A stretch of 64,000 nt of DNA from Oceanobacillus iheyensis HTE831 (lineage in GTDB: Bacteria > Bacillota > Bacilli > Bacillales > Amphibacillaceae). The stretch lies in NCBI RefSeq assembly GCF_000011245.1, contig NC_004193.1, forward strand, positions 1,280,501 to 1,344,500, in the 5' to 3' direction. Of this stretch, positions 42,280-50,498 are shown one piece after another (positions within the stretch are counted from its first letter, which is position 1; the number at the start of each line of letters is the position of its first letter). The position numbers and the translations under genes were made by a program. The notes below the pieces were generated by a model that made no database searches, was not told the DNA's origin, and saw only the letters and a program-made list of their open reading frames with translations.

Positions 42280-43470
42280 CTAGTTGTTATCTGTGGTAAT
42301 AGAAAATAATGATTTATCTTCTATTTTATGCGTTATTATCATCAATAACATCCCGAATAAGATCATTCCGGCTGCAACAAATGTGATTTGTGAAAAGGAA
42401 AATCCTGAATTTAATAGTAGACTTCCCAAGGTTGCTCCAATAGAATTTGCCAGATTAAATACAGAAGCGGCTATGGTACCAGATAGAGCTGGTGCTTCTG
42501 TAGCAGCTAGGATAATCTTTGAATTTAGAATTGGAGTGGTTCCAAAAGTACCTGCTCCAAAGAGAAAACATGCAACATAAGCGAGAAATGGCACAGATAA
42601 TAAAAATGTAAATAAAAATAGCACGGCACCAAGTGCTGCTAAGGTAAAGATTAAACGCTCAGTTAATTTAGATGGCTGAATCCTTCCTGATACAAAGTTG
42701 CCAATAACTGCTCCTAAGCCAAATAAAAACAGTCCGATTGTGACACCTGTCACGCCAAAACCAGCAAGTTCTCTTAACATAGGTTCCTTAAACGTATATG
42801 CAGTGAAGACACCTGAAAAACCAAAGACAATAACCGCAATGATCATTAATACATTTTTATTTTTTAATACGGTTAATTCTTTTCTAAGTTTCGGTTGTAC
42901 TGCTGGCTTAATGTTAGGTGTAACTATAATTAAACCAATTAAGGTAATCGCACCTAATAAGGCAATGATCCAAAAAACAAGTCTCCAATCAAAATACCCT
43001 CCAACAAACGAGCCGAATGGAACACCTAGCATTACAGCGATGGTTAACCCACCTTGAACTGCAGCAATGGCACTCGTTCTTTTTTCTGGTTTAGAAATTT
43101 CAACAGCAAGACTCATGGTTAAACCGAAAAAAGGTGCATGCATGGTCGCTGATAGCAATCTTGATAGTAGTAGCACGTCAAAATTTGGAGCTAGTGCTGC
43201 GACGATATTACTTATAATAAATATAGATATTAAACCAATTAATAAGGGTTTTGGTGAGTACTTTACTGTAATCATCCGTAAGATAGGACCGAATACAGCA
43301 ACGCTGATAGCATAAATACTTAATAGAAGTCCGGTAGTGGACACTGAAACATCTAGGTCTGTAGCGAATTGTGTTAGTAATCCAGTAACAACATATTCTG
43401 TCATTCCTATCGCGAATGTACCAATCATGAAGATAGCTAGAATGGTATTTCGAGAGAATTTCTCTGTCAT
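42280..43470 (-). CDS. MFS drug efflux-type transporter (AraJ/YdhP-like)
   Basis: 396 residues, twelve helices; opens ILAIFMIGTFAIGMTEYVVTGLLTQFATDLDVSVSTTGLLLSIYAISVAVFGPILRMIT and has SRLLSATMHAPFFGLTMSLAVEIS, as in the DHA1 subgroup of arabinose-efflux/permease-like exporters. Substrate unknown. Ribosome site GGGGAG. Divergent from the dicarboxylate carrier gene. Confidence 0.88.
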   Translation of the reverse strand: MTEKFSRNTILAIFMIGTFAIGMTEYVVTGLLTQFATDLDVSVSTTGLLLSIYAISVAVFGPILRMITVKYSPKPLLIGLISIFIISNIVAALAPNFDVLLLSRLLSATMHAPFFGLTMSLAVEISKPEKRTSAIAAVQGGLTIAVMLGVPFGSFVGGYFDWRLVFWIIALLGAITLIGLIIVTPNIKPAVQPKLRKELTVLKNKNVLMIIAVIVFGFSGVFTAYTFKEPMLRELAGFGVTGVTIGLFLFGLGAVIGNFVSGRIQPSKLTERLIFTLAALGAVLFLFTFLLSVPFLAYVACFLFGAGTFGTTPILNSKIILAATEAPALSGTIAASVFNLANSIGATLGSLLLNSGFSFSQITFVAAGMILFGMLLMIITHKIEDKSLFSITTDNN

Positions 43471-43581
43471 ATAATCTCCCCTCTATGTTTAAAAAATACA
43501 TAATGAATATAATATGACAGAACTATTTTGATGTCTAGCATAAAATCTTAATCAATATAGAATTATTACTTCATTTTCCTC

Positions 43582-43610
43582 TTGGACTTCAATACAAAAA
43601 GGAGTAGAAT
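43582..43610 (+). promoter_or_regulatory. Sigma-A promoter of the symporter gene
   Basis: TTGGAC (43582-43587) and TAGAAT (43605-43610) with a 17-base spacer. Confidence 0.6.
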
Positions 43611-43659
43611 ATACTAAGTTGGCAAAGTGAAATTACATTACATAGTGAAGGTGAGAAAT

Positions 43660-44892
43660 ATGAAAGAAAAATTCAAAGCATATCGATTTCCTATTATTTT
43701 ACTGGCATCGATCATTATTGGAAGTATCATAGGGATTGTATTTGGTGAAGATGCGACAATTATCAAACCACTTGGGGATTTATTTATTAATTTGTTATTT
43801 ATGATTGTAATACCATTAGTTTTCTTCACCATATCATCAGCGATTGCTGCTATGGATAGTATGAAACGTCTTGGTAAAATTATGGGCTCGATGATTACAG
43901 TTTTTGTAGTTACAGGAATAATTGCGTCTGTGTTTATGTTAGTTGCTACAGTTATTTTTGAACCGGGTTCTGGTGTAAATATTCCATTAGATACACCAGA
44001 AAATGTGGAAGAACAAAACCTATCAGAACAATTGGTTAATACGTTTACAGTACCAGATTTTGTTGATTTATTCTCCCGTGACAACATGTTAGCGCTCATT
44101 GTTTTTTCTGTATTAATTGGGGTAGCGACTGGCCTAACTGGAGAAAAAGGAAGACCATTCGCTACGTTTTTAACTAGTGCATCTGAAGTATTTATGAGAA
44201 TCATAAAACTTGTGATGTACTATGCTCCAATCGGTCTAGGAGCATACTTTGCAGCACTTGTAGGAGAGTTTGGGGCGGAATTGATAGGTGATTATGCAAA
44301 AGCAATCATCATTTACTACCCGGTTTCGGTCCTATACTTTGCAATTGGATTTACCTTATATGCATTTCTTGCTGGTGGTAAGAAGGGAGTTACTCGTTTT
44401 TGGAAAAATATCTTAGCTCCTGCAGCAACCTCACTTGGTACTGGAAGTAGCATCGCTGCGCTACCTGTGAACTTACAAGCGGCGAAGCGTATTGGCGTTC
44501 CTAAAGATGTTCGCGAAACGGTGCTTCCTTTAGGAGCAACGATTCATATGGATGGGTCATGTCTATCGGCAATGCTTAAAATTGCCTTTGTTTTTGGGGT
44601 ATTTAATATGGATTTCTCCGGATTTGACACTTTTCTAACTGCTATTGGAATTTGTTTATTGTCTGGTATTGTTATGAGCGGGATTCCAGGCGGAGGGTTT
44701 ATGGGAGAGATGATGATCATTACACTGTATGGATTGCCAATGGAAGCTCTACCCATCATAACCGCTATTGGAGTAGTTGTTGACCCACCTGCAACAATGA
44801 TTAACGTTACTGGTGACACTGTTTCAAGTATGTTAGTAACCAGAAAAATTGAAGGTAAAGATTGGATGGAATCAAGCGAAAACCTGACCTAA
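43660..44892 (+). CDS. Dicarboxylate/amino acid:cation symporter (DAACS)
   Basis: 410 residues of the GltP/DctA/Glt(Ph) fold. Key marks: AAATSLGTGSSIAALPVNLQAAKR (HP1 serine-rich motif), LGATIHMDGSC (TM7 NMDGT region), and VVDPPATMINVTGDTVSSMLV (TM8, usual D-x-x-x-T-x-x-N-V-x-G-D). Imports glutamate, aspartate, C4-dicarboxylates or serine with sodium or protons. ATG 43660 is chosen since GAAGGTGAG precedes it. Confidence 0.92.
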   Translation: MKEKFKAYRFPIILLASIIIGSIIGIVFGEDATIIKPLGDLFINLLFMIVIPLVFFTISSAIAAMDSMKRLGKIMGSMITVFVVTGIIASVFMLVATVIFEPGSGVNIPLDTPENVEEQNLSEQLVNTFTVPDFVDLFSRDNMLALIVFSVLIGVATGLTGEKGRPFATFLTSASEVFMRIIKLVMYYAPIGLGAYFAALVGEFGAELIGDYAKAIIIYYPVSVLYFAIGFTLYAFLAGGKKGVTRFWKNILAPAATSLGTGSSIAALPVNLQAAKRIGVPKDVRETVLPLGATIHMDGSCLSAMLKIAFVFGVFNMDFSGFDTFLTAIGICLLSGIVMSGIPGGGFMGEMMIITLYGLPMEALPIITAIGVVVDPPATMINVTGDTVSSMLVTRKIEGKDWMESSENLT

Positions 44893-45000
44893 GAGTAAAA
44901 AAATGATTGATAAATCAAATGAGTAAAAATTATCTTTACATTATATTCCATTATTGGTAAGCTTGGGTTGTTAGTAAATGACATCTAAATAGAATTTTTT

Positions 45001-45095
45001 CACACTAGGGGAGCTATGGTAAATAGCTGAGATGAACATCGGACCGTTTAGACCCTTTGTACTCGAACAGGATAATGCCTGCGTGAGGAAGTGTG
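45001..45095 (+). ncRNA. TPP riboswitch (THI element)
   Basis: CACACTAGGGGAGC, TAGCTGAGATGAACATC, GACCCTTTGTACTCGAACAG, GATAATGCCTGCGTGAGGAA, GTGTGG match the TPP aptamer; P1 pairs CACACT with AGTGTG. A terminator follows at 45117-45152, and GTGTGGTC (45092-45099) can alternatively pair with GACTGCAT at the terminator's 5' arm, giving a standard OFF-switch. Genes downstream are lipM and lipA, not thiamine genes. Confidence 0.94.
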
Positions 45096-45116
45096 GTCAA
45101 TAGGCATACGTATGTT

Positions 45117-45152
45117 GACTGCATTCTCTCATGATGAATGTGGTCTTTTTTG
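45117..45152 (+). terminator. Riboswitch-controlled terminator
   Basis: GACTGCATTC / GAATGTGGTC stem (two G:U), 9-base loop, then TTTTTTG. 41 bases before the lipM start. Confidence 0.85.
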
Positions 45153-45192
45153 TTTGTCTAAAGTGAAGAGATTCGCTAAGGAGGAACTATTT

Positions 45193-46014
45193 TTGCGAGA
45201 AAAATGGGCGTTTTTAGAAAACACTCCACAAGATGCAGCAATTAATATGGCGCTAGATGAAGCTTTGTTGCATTGGCATCAAAAAGGTGAAATTCCACCA
45301 ACATTGCGATTTTATCGATGGAATAAACCAACACTCTCTATAGGATATTTCCAAAAGGTAGATGGAAAGATTGATCTTCAAGGAATTAAAAAGCATCAAT
45401 GTCAATTGGTAAGAAGAATGACTGGTGGAAGTGCTGTCTTGCATGATGATGAATTGACCTACAGTATTGTCATTTCAGAGAAGCATGAAAAAGTTGCCTC
45501 ATCAATTCGACAAGCTTATTTCGATTTATCCAAAGGTATAGTAAGAGCTTATCAATTGCTAGGGATTGAAGTGGATCATGCTCATGAGCCATCCTCTAAA
45601 GGTCGAAGCAATATATGTTTTGAGCAACCTGCATTTTATGAATTAGTTGCAAAGGGCAAGAAGATTTCTGGAAATGCACAAATAAGGAAAAGAGGCATAC
45701 TTCTTCAACATGGATCAATTCCTTTATCGATGAATGTGGAGATGCTATTTGATTTATTTCAATTTCCTGCAGACCAAATGAAAGAAAGAAAAAAGCAAAG
45801 ATTCTATGAAAGAGCGACTACCATTAATGCAGAATTAGGAGAAAAGCAATCCTATGAAAGGGTGCGTAATGCTTTTCAACAAGGTTTTTCAGAAATTTTA
45901 AATATCGAATTAGAGCCAATAACGTTGACAGAAGAACAGTGGAAAGAAGTGTACCAGATTGCCGAATCAAATTATTCAGAGAATAATATAAAAGGAGCTG
46001 TTTCACATGTCTAA
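45193..46014 (+). CDS. lipM: Octanoyltransferase LipM
   Basis: 273 residues of the biotin/lipoate protein ligase fold matching Lip[100 protein letters not shown]. The Cys in SNICFEQP corresponds to the catalytic Cys of B. subtilis LipM. It moves octanoate from acyl carrier protein to GcvH, the first step of lipoate assembly. TTG 45193 is set by AAGGAGG. It overlaps lipA by eight bases and lies behind a TPP riboswitch. Confidence 0.92.
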   Translation: MREKWAFLENTPQDAAINMALDEALLHWHQKGEIPPTLRFYRWNKPTLSIGYFQKVDGKIDLQGIKKHQCQLVRRMTGGSAVLHDDELTYSIVISEKHEKVASSIRQAYFDLSKGIVRAYQLLGIEVDHAHEPSSKGRSNICFEQPAFYELVAKGKKISGNAQIRKRGILLQHGSIPLSMNVEMLFDLFQFPADQMKERKKQRFYERATTINAELGEKQSYERVRNAFQQGFSEILNIELEPITLTEEQWKEVYQIAESNYSENNIKGAVSHV

Positions 46015-46951
46015 TCAACAAACGCATGTACGTAAGCCAGATTGGTTAAAAACAAGAATTAATACGAACAAATCGTATCGAAATTTAAAAAAGTTGATGC
46101 GTGATAATCGGTTAAACACGGTTTGTGAAGAAGCGCGCTGTCCAAACTTACATGAATGCTGGAGCGAACGAAAAACAGCTACTTTTATGATTTTAGGAGA
46201 TACATGTACAAGAGGTTGCCGGTTCTGTGCAGTAAAAACAGGGTTACCAAATGAACTAGATTGGGGAGAACCAGAACGTGTGGCTGATTCTGTCACCGTA
46301 ATGGGGTTAAAACATGTGGTAGTAACAGCAGTGGCGAGAGATGATTTAAATGATGGCGGTGCAGCAGTGTTTGCGGAAACTGTCCGAGCTATTCGTAGAA
46401 AGAATCCTGGTTGTACTATTGAAATTTTGCCTTCGGATATGAAAGGAGATTATGAAAGTCTCCATACATTAATGGATAGTGGACCAGATATTTTTAATCA
46501 TAATATTGAAACCGTACGAAGACTTACAAAACGAGTGCGAGCAAGAGCTATGTACGATCGTTCTTTAGAGTTACTACGACGGGTAAAAGAGATAGCTCCT
46601 AATACACCGACGAAATCAAGTATCATGGTTGGCCTTGGAGAAGAAAAAGATGAGATTATTCAGGCGATGGATGATTTATTAGCGCATAATGTGGATATTG
46701 TTACACTTGGCCAATATTTACAGCCAACGAAAAAGCATCTAGAGGTAGTACGCTATTACCATCCAGATGAATTTGAAGAATTGAAAAATATCGCCCTAGA
46801 AAAAGGCTTTTCTCATTGTGAATCTGGTCCATTAGTTCGTTCCTCATACCATGCGGATGAACAAGTTTCTAATGCAGCAGCTCAACGAAGAATTAAGTAT
46901 ATGAAAGGTGTAGAAAAGCAAGAAAACAGTCAATTGGATTTTAATTTCTAA
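46007..46951 (+). CDS. lipA: Lipoyl synthase
   Basis: 314 residues. Radical-SAM cluster CTRGCRFC (Cys 67, 71, 74) and auxiliary cluster cysteines C40, C45, C51 ([13 protein letters not shown]) are all present, and the C-terminal RSSYHAD motif supplies the Ser ligand. It inserts two sulfurs into the octanoyl chain made by LipM. Coupled to lipM by overlapping codons; regulated with it by the TPP riboswitch. Confidence 0.97.
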   Translation: MSNQQTHVRKPDWLKTRINTNKSYRNLKKLMRDNRLNTVCEEARCPNLHECWSERKTATFMILGDTCTRGCRFCAVKTGLPNELDWGEPERVADSVTVMGLKHVVVTAVARDDLNDGGAAVFAETVRAIRRKNPGCTIEILPSDMKGDYESLHTLMDSGPDIFNHNIETVRRLTKRVRARAMYDRSLELLRRVKEIAPNTPTKSSIMVGLGEEKDEIIQAMDDLLAHNVDIVTLGQYLQPTKKHLEVVRYYHPDEFEELKNIALEKGFSHCESGPLVRSSYHADEQVSNAAAQRRIKYMKGVEKQENSQLDFNF

Positions 46952-46989
46952 GTACTAAGAATTTCAGGGTTTAGGACCCAAGAATATAC

Positions 46990-47125
46990 TCAATAGATAA
47001 ATGGATTTAAGAAATCGTTTCAGAAAATACTGCGCTTACAACACCAACACGAATGGGATGGGAACCCTCGGTTGTTCATACATCGGGGGCCCACCTTGGT
47101 CTTCCTCACAAAGGGGGTCCGTATA
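46990..47125. repeat. Degenerate Bacillaceae intergenic repeat
   Basis: Contains AAATACTGCGCTTAC, then CATCGGGGGCCCACCTTGG, then TCTTCCTCACAAAGGGGG, with GC content higher than its surroundings. It shares ACTGCGCTTA with the element at the right window edge and resembles a repeat I remember from several Bacillaceae (GCGCTTTCCT..GGTGAACCTC..TCACCTTGG). Confidence 0.5.
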
Positions 47126-47187
47126 ATTCTAACAAATTTTTCTAATACATTTGCCTTATGAGCAGGATGTACCGACCTCTTATCAGA

Positions 47188-47796
47188 CTAGTTATTAAGA
47201 AGCCGGTACAGTTTGGAAACACTATTCATTATCCATTTTGGAATTTTAGTAGGAAAATAAGTTCGATGATAGTATTTTTCGTATCCATTTTTTAAATCTT
47301 GCCATTGCGTGCATTGTTTCTCTTGGGAAAAACGAGCGACATCTATAATTTTTATTGATCCTTCTTTTGTAACGATCAGGTTGTGCAAATGAATATCGGA
47401 AGGATTTAAACCAACTTCCCTTGCGTATTGCAATCCTTCTTCAACTTGGTGTACATAGTCTGATTCTAATAATATCCCTTCTGCTAAACACTCAAAAAAA
47501 GTTTTTCCTTCAATTAAATCCATGACCAAATAGTTAGGTCCGGATTCATAAATGGTTGGATAATAATTACTACCTTCTAGCTTTTCATAGTTATTTTTCT
47601 CTTGAATGGCTGTTTCTTCAAAAGGTGGATAAAAAATCTTAATGACTTTATGTTCTCCGTTCACTTTAAACACAACAGCACTTCTGCCCGTTCCATAAAT
47701 TTGTAGATCGGGGTGATGTTGAAGTACTTTTACTTGCCTGTTTTTATTAATAAATGAAACGGTGGAGACATAGAAGTTGTATCTAGATGATTTCAT
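47188..47796 (-). CDS. Protein-kinase-like (RIO/AarF-type) protein
   Basis: 202 residues with a minimal kinase fold: glycine loop and Lys in IYGTGRSAVVFKVNGEHKVIKIF, hinge YLVMDLIEGKTF, catalytic loop LNPSDIHLHNLIV and metal Asp in IKIIDVARF. HLHN replaces the usual HxDxxxxN spacing, so activity is uncertain. Its ATG overlaps the stop of the 41-residue gene upstream (TAATG), so the two are translationally coupled and share the manganese riboswitch leader. Confidence 0.82.
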   Translation of the reverse strand: MKSSRYNFYVSTVSFINKNRQVKVLQHHPDLQIYGTGRSAVVFKVNGEHKVIKIFYPPFEETAIQEKNNYEKLEGSNYYPTIYESGPNYLVMDLIEGKTFFECLAEGILLESDYVHQVEEGLQYAREVGLNPSDIHLHNLIVTKEGSIKIIDVARFSQEKQCTQWQDLKNGYEKYYHRTYFPTKIPKWIMNSVSKLYRLLNN

Positions 47797-47921
47797 TATT
47801 TCTTATACTTACCTTTCCTTTTTGCTAGTTCCTTTTTTATTATTGGTAGTGCATGTTTTTGAGCTTGTTTCATTCCTTCTTTTACCACTTTAGATTTCAA
47901 TAGTTTTGTAATCTTAGACAT
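47796..47921 (-). CDS. 41-residue basic protein
   Basis: MSKITKLLKSKVVKEGMKQ, AQKHALPIIKKELAKRKGKYKK: one long, strongly basic amphipathic helix with 13 Lys. Excellent ribosome site AAAGGAGG seven bases before ATG 47921. Stop overlaps the kinase-like start. It sits 30-40 bases after the riboswitch terminator. Function unknown; it might bind RNA, DNA or membrane. Confidence 0.72.
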   Translation of the reverse strand: MSKITKLLKSKVVKEGMKQAQKHALPIIKKELAKRKGKYKK

Positions 47922-47961
47922 GTAATTACCTCCTTTAAAAGTGTGGCAATAAGTCAAAAAA

Positions 47962-48082
47962 GAGACCTTTGCCCACTAAATTGAGCAAAGGTCTCGCAAG
48001 CAACAATATAATTCGTTGCCAGCAGTGCCGAGGATTTCTCCTGTAATGACGACAGCTGCTATTATGCTACTCCCCTTTGGGA
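47962..48082 (-). ncRNA. yybP-ykoY manganese riboswitch with terminator
   Basis: Minus strand reads CAAAGGGGAGTAGC, GCTGTCGTCATTACAGGAG, CCTCGGCACTGCTGGCAAC, TTGCGAGACCTTTGC, matching the conserved core of the Mn2+ riboswitch (AAAGGGGAGTAG, GTCGTCA, GGCA, GAGACCTTT). P1 pairs CAAAGG with CCTTTG; the same CCTTTG is the 5' arm of the terminator GAGACCTTTGC / GCAAAGGTCTC (47962-47995) with T6. Metal binding should therefore block termination (ON switch). Confidence 0.93.
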
Positions 48083-48359
48083 TTAATTTCAATGATATTT
48101 GAATATATTATATAGGCTTGTTCATATATAAGCAAGTATTAAGCATTGTAAAATGTAAAAACTCTTCTTTCTCAGAATATTTGGCAGTTTGTCTTTGGAT
48201 AAATTATACTATTCACAGGGAACGAATCATATGACTAACAATATCATAAATGGATAAAGAATCTAATCATATTACACACATATATTATGGTGGTAAGCTT
48301 TGTGGATATAGATTAAAAGGATTAATAAAATTATACGGTTGAGTGAAAGGAGAGAGTGT

Positions 48360-48752
48360 GTGAATCGATCTGTTGAAAGGATATTAAGTACAATTGCAGT
48401 TTGTGTCGATGCAGGATTTGCAATTTTCTTAGGGATTTTTGCACTTATAATTAATGTGAATCTTAGAGAGGGCACATCTGTTATTCCTCATGAAGATTTG
48501 CCTATGATCTTTTCTATTTTTCTTCATCTATTATGGCTTCCGGCAGTTATGTATTTTATTAGTTTTATATTGGGATTAATAGGTGTTCTAAAATTGAAAG
48601 TAAACAGTAAGTTATCCGGTATAATGTTTGTTTCAGCTAGCTGTATGACAGGAGTGTTTATTTTTACTGGATTTGGTATTCATACATTACTGTACATCGT
48701 TGCAGGGATTATGTGTTTTGTTAGAAAACCGAAAAATAATATTGCAGTTTAG
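48360..48752 (+). CDS. DUF4064-type membrane protein
   Basis: 130 residues from GTG 48360 behind AAAGGAGAG. VNRSVERILSTIAVCVDAGFAIFLGIFAL at the start and LHTLLYIVAGIMCFVRKPK at the end fit small four-helix DUF4064 proteins. Function unknown. It precedes a peptidase gene by 23 bases. Confidence 0.75.
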   Translation: MNRSVERILSTIAVCVDAGFAIFLGIFALIINVNLREGTSVIPHEDLPMIFSIFLHLLWLPAVMYFISFILGLIGVLKLKVNSKLSGIMFVSASCMTGVFIFTGFGIHTLLYIVAGIMCFVRKPKNNIAV

Positions 48753-48775
48753 AACAGGGGGGAGGAGGTGTAATT

Positions 48776-49471
48776 ATGAGACAAATAATTGCTTTAGGAG
48801 GTGGGGGTTTTTCTATGGAGCCGGAAAATTTTTTACTAGATAAATACATACTAGATCAATCTAATAATTCGAACCCGAAAGTAATGTTTCTCCCCACTGC
48901 TAGCGGAGACGCAGATAATTATATTGAAAGGTTCTATCAGTCATTTCGAAAACTGGAATGCATACCGTCACATTTATCCTTATTTAAACCACCAATGCGA
49001 GATATACAAAATTATATTTTAGAAAAAGACATTATTTATGTTGGAGGTGGTAACACAAAAAATATGTTAGCACTTTGGAGAGATTGGGAGATAGTACCTG
49101 TTTTAGAAAGAGCTTGGAATTCTGGTATTGTATTGGCGGGGATTAGTGCTGGATCCATCTGTTGGTTTGAAGAGGGAGCAACCGATTCATATGGAGAAGA
49201 TTTAGAAATGATTAAAGCTCTTGGGTTTTTGAAAGGTAGTAATTGTCCGCATTATGATGGGGAAAAAAATAGAAGACCAATTTATCAATATTTAATTGAG
49301 AGTCAACAAATAAAGTCTGGTTATGGGGTGGATGATGGTGTAGCGCTACATTTCGTAGGTACTGACCTTCAATCTATTGTTAGTTCTAGACCAAGCAGCA
49401 GTGCCTATAAAGTATTTTTGGAAGATAACAAAGTAATGGAGAAAACATTAAAAGTAAATTATTTAGGGTGA
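48776..49471 (+). CDS. Peptidase E-like (S51) protein
   Basis: 231 residues: opens RQIIALGGGGFSMEPENFLLDKYILDQS, nucleophile motif VLAGISAGSICWF (Ser), IYVGGGNTKNML and CPHYDGE. Fits the S51 dipeptidase E/cyanophycinase fold. Hydrolyses Asp-x dipeptides or related substrates. Very strong ribosome site GGAGGAGGTG. Confidence 0.9.
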   Translation: MRQIIALGGGGFSMEPENFLLDKYILDQSNNSNPKVMFLPTASGDADNYIERFYQSFRKLECIPSHLSLFKPPMRDIQNYILEKDIIYVGGGNTKNMLALWRDWEIVPVLERAWNSGIVLAGISAGSICWFEEGATDSYGEDLEMIKALGFLKGSNCPHYDGEKNRRPIYQYLIESQQIKSGYGVDDGVALHFVGTDLQSIVSSRPSSSAYKVFLEDNKVMEKTLKVNYLG

Positions 49472-49511
49472 AGAAAAAGGAGAATTTGATGAACTATATG
49501 GTAACTTTTAG

Positions 49512-49769
49512 TGGAATCGGACTGCTTTTGTTATTATTGAAGGAGTTTTCCTTTTAAGAGAAGAGTGGGAAGAGTATTACGATTATACAAATTTTTTAGA
49601 TTGTCCAAGAAATATTAGATATCAGAGAGCTCTTAATCGTGATTGTTACATTGGTTCCCATGAAGGAAGAATGAAAAAATATAAAAGAAGGTAATGGTTA
49701 GCAGAAGATTATTATATGAAACTACAACAACCGAAATCAATTGCTAACAAAGTATTAGATTTATATTAA
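49512..49769 (+). pseudogene. C-terminal remnant of a uridine-kinase-like P-loop protein
   Basis: The frame from 49512 reads RTAFVIIEGVFLLREEWEEYYDYTNFLDCPRNIRYQRALNRDCYIGSHEGRMKKYKRR, a TAA, then WLAEDYYMKLQQPKSIANKVLDLY. This is the second half of a uridine-kinase-family protein (VEGVFL..FLDCPREVR..RYWLAEDYY). The P-loop half is gone and a Tyr codon has become a stop. A separate ATG at 49489 opens another frame for only 21 codons. Confidence 0.75.
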
Positions 49770-49835
49770 TTCATTACTCGGCAATGTTGCATTTTTTGGA
49801 ATTAATACCTTCCAAGAATTTAAAGAACCTATCTA

Positions 49836-49885
49836 AAACATGAGAAGTAAAGCATTCGGAAGAGAACGCTTTACTTCTCATGTTT
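49836..49885 (-). terminator. Terminator containing a gene's stop codon
   Basis: Perfect 18-bp stem AAACATGAGAAGTAAAGC / GCTTTACTTCTCATGTTT. The last codons and stop of the gene at 49871-50065 form one arm. Confidence 0.85.
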
Positions 49886-50065
49886 GCGTTGACTTTGTGA
49901 ATCATTTTTTGATTTTGTTTTCTTCTTTTCATCTTTTAATTCAATTTTTAAATCTTCCATTGGAACGTCATCTGCAAATTTTTGGTTTTCAAATTCATCT
50001 AGCTTAGTACGATTTTCTACTTTTCTTTTCTCATCTTTATCTTTTGGATTATTGTGATCTACCAT
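49871..50065 (-). CDS. Small highly charged protein
   Basis: 64 residues, very rich in Lys, Asp and Glu, with no hydrophobic stretch (KDKDEKRKVENRTKLDEFENQKFADD..KKKTKSKNDSQSQRKHEK); probably disordered. Ribosome site AGAGGTG. It lies about 90 bases downstream of the toxin-like operon and may be its last gene. Family not recognised. Confidence 0.6.
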   Translation of the reverse strand: MVDHNNPKDKDEKRKVENRTKLDEFENQKFADDVPMEDLKIELKDEKKKTKSKNDSQSQRKHEK

Positions 50066-50157
50066 AGTATCACCTCTACTATTTGATATTCCCTTATAAG
50101 AAAAGATAAAACTTAATATTAAATCTGAAAAAAATAATAAAAGTAAGATCCGATAGT

Positions 50158-50496
50158 TTATGTTGATGGTGTATTTTCGTAAGTTATGGTTAATCGCTGT
50201 TCTTTCATATCTTCTACTTGTTCATTGAAATTAGTTACCACTCGGTTGATTTTATAATTTAAAGTAAGGCCAATAGATACGTCATGTAACTGTAGAAGGC
50301 GAGACTCACTTTGCAGAGAATCTACAATCTTTCCTTTCTGATCTTCTCCAACAATAACGTCTTCAATAAGTTTATAAAATTGATCATCTTGTTCTTGTAT
50401 ATTATTCACATGTTTTCGTAATGTATCTTTTTTATATGAAAAATCTTCATTACTAAGTATATTCTCAGTAACGGTGATAGAGTGTAATTCACTCAT
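50158..50496 (-). CDS. Helical partner of the lipase-like protein (TlaA/Lap-like candidate)
   Basis: 112 residues, predicted mostly alpha-helical (NEDFSYKKDTLRKHVNNIQEQDDQFYKLIEDVIVGEDQKGKIVDSLQSESRLLQL), without signal peptide or cysteine. It starts two bases after the large gene ends, with its ribosome site inside it. Small helical proteins encoded with LXG-type type VII toxins (Lap/TlaA, DUF3130-like) act as targeting partners; the match here is by size, helicity and position only. Confidence 0.55.
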   Translation of the reverse strand: MSELHSITVTENILSNEDFSYKKDTLRKHVNNIQEQDDQFYKLIEDVIVGEDQKGKIVDSLQSESRLLQLHDVSIGLTLNYKINRVVTNFNEQVEDMKEQRLTITYENTPST

Positions 50497-50498
50497 AA

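Noticed and set aside
42698..43057. 119-residue plus-strand ORF inside the MFS gene
   Set aside because: Antisense shadow rich in Pro, Thr, Lys and Asn, the usual reverse of a hydrophobic membrane protein; no ribosome site.
43638..44204. 188-residue ORF on the minus strand
   Set aside because: It is the shadow of the dicarboxylate symporter gene on the other strand, with low-complexity composition and no ribosome site.
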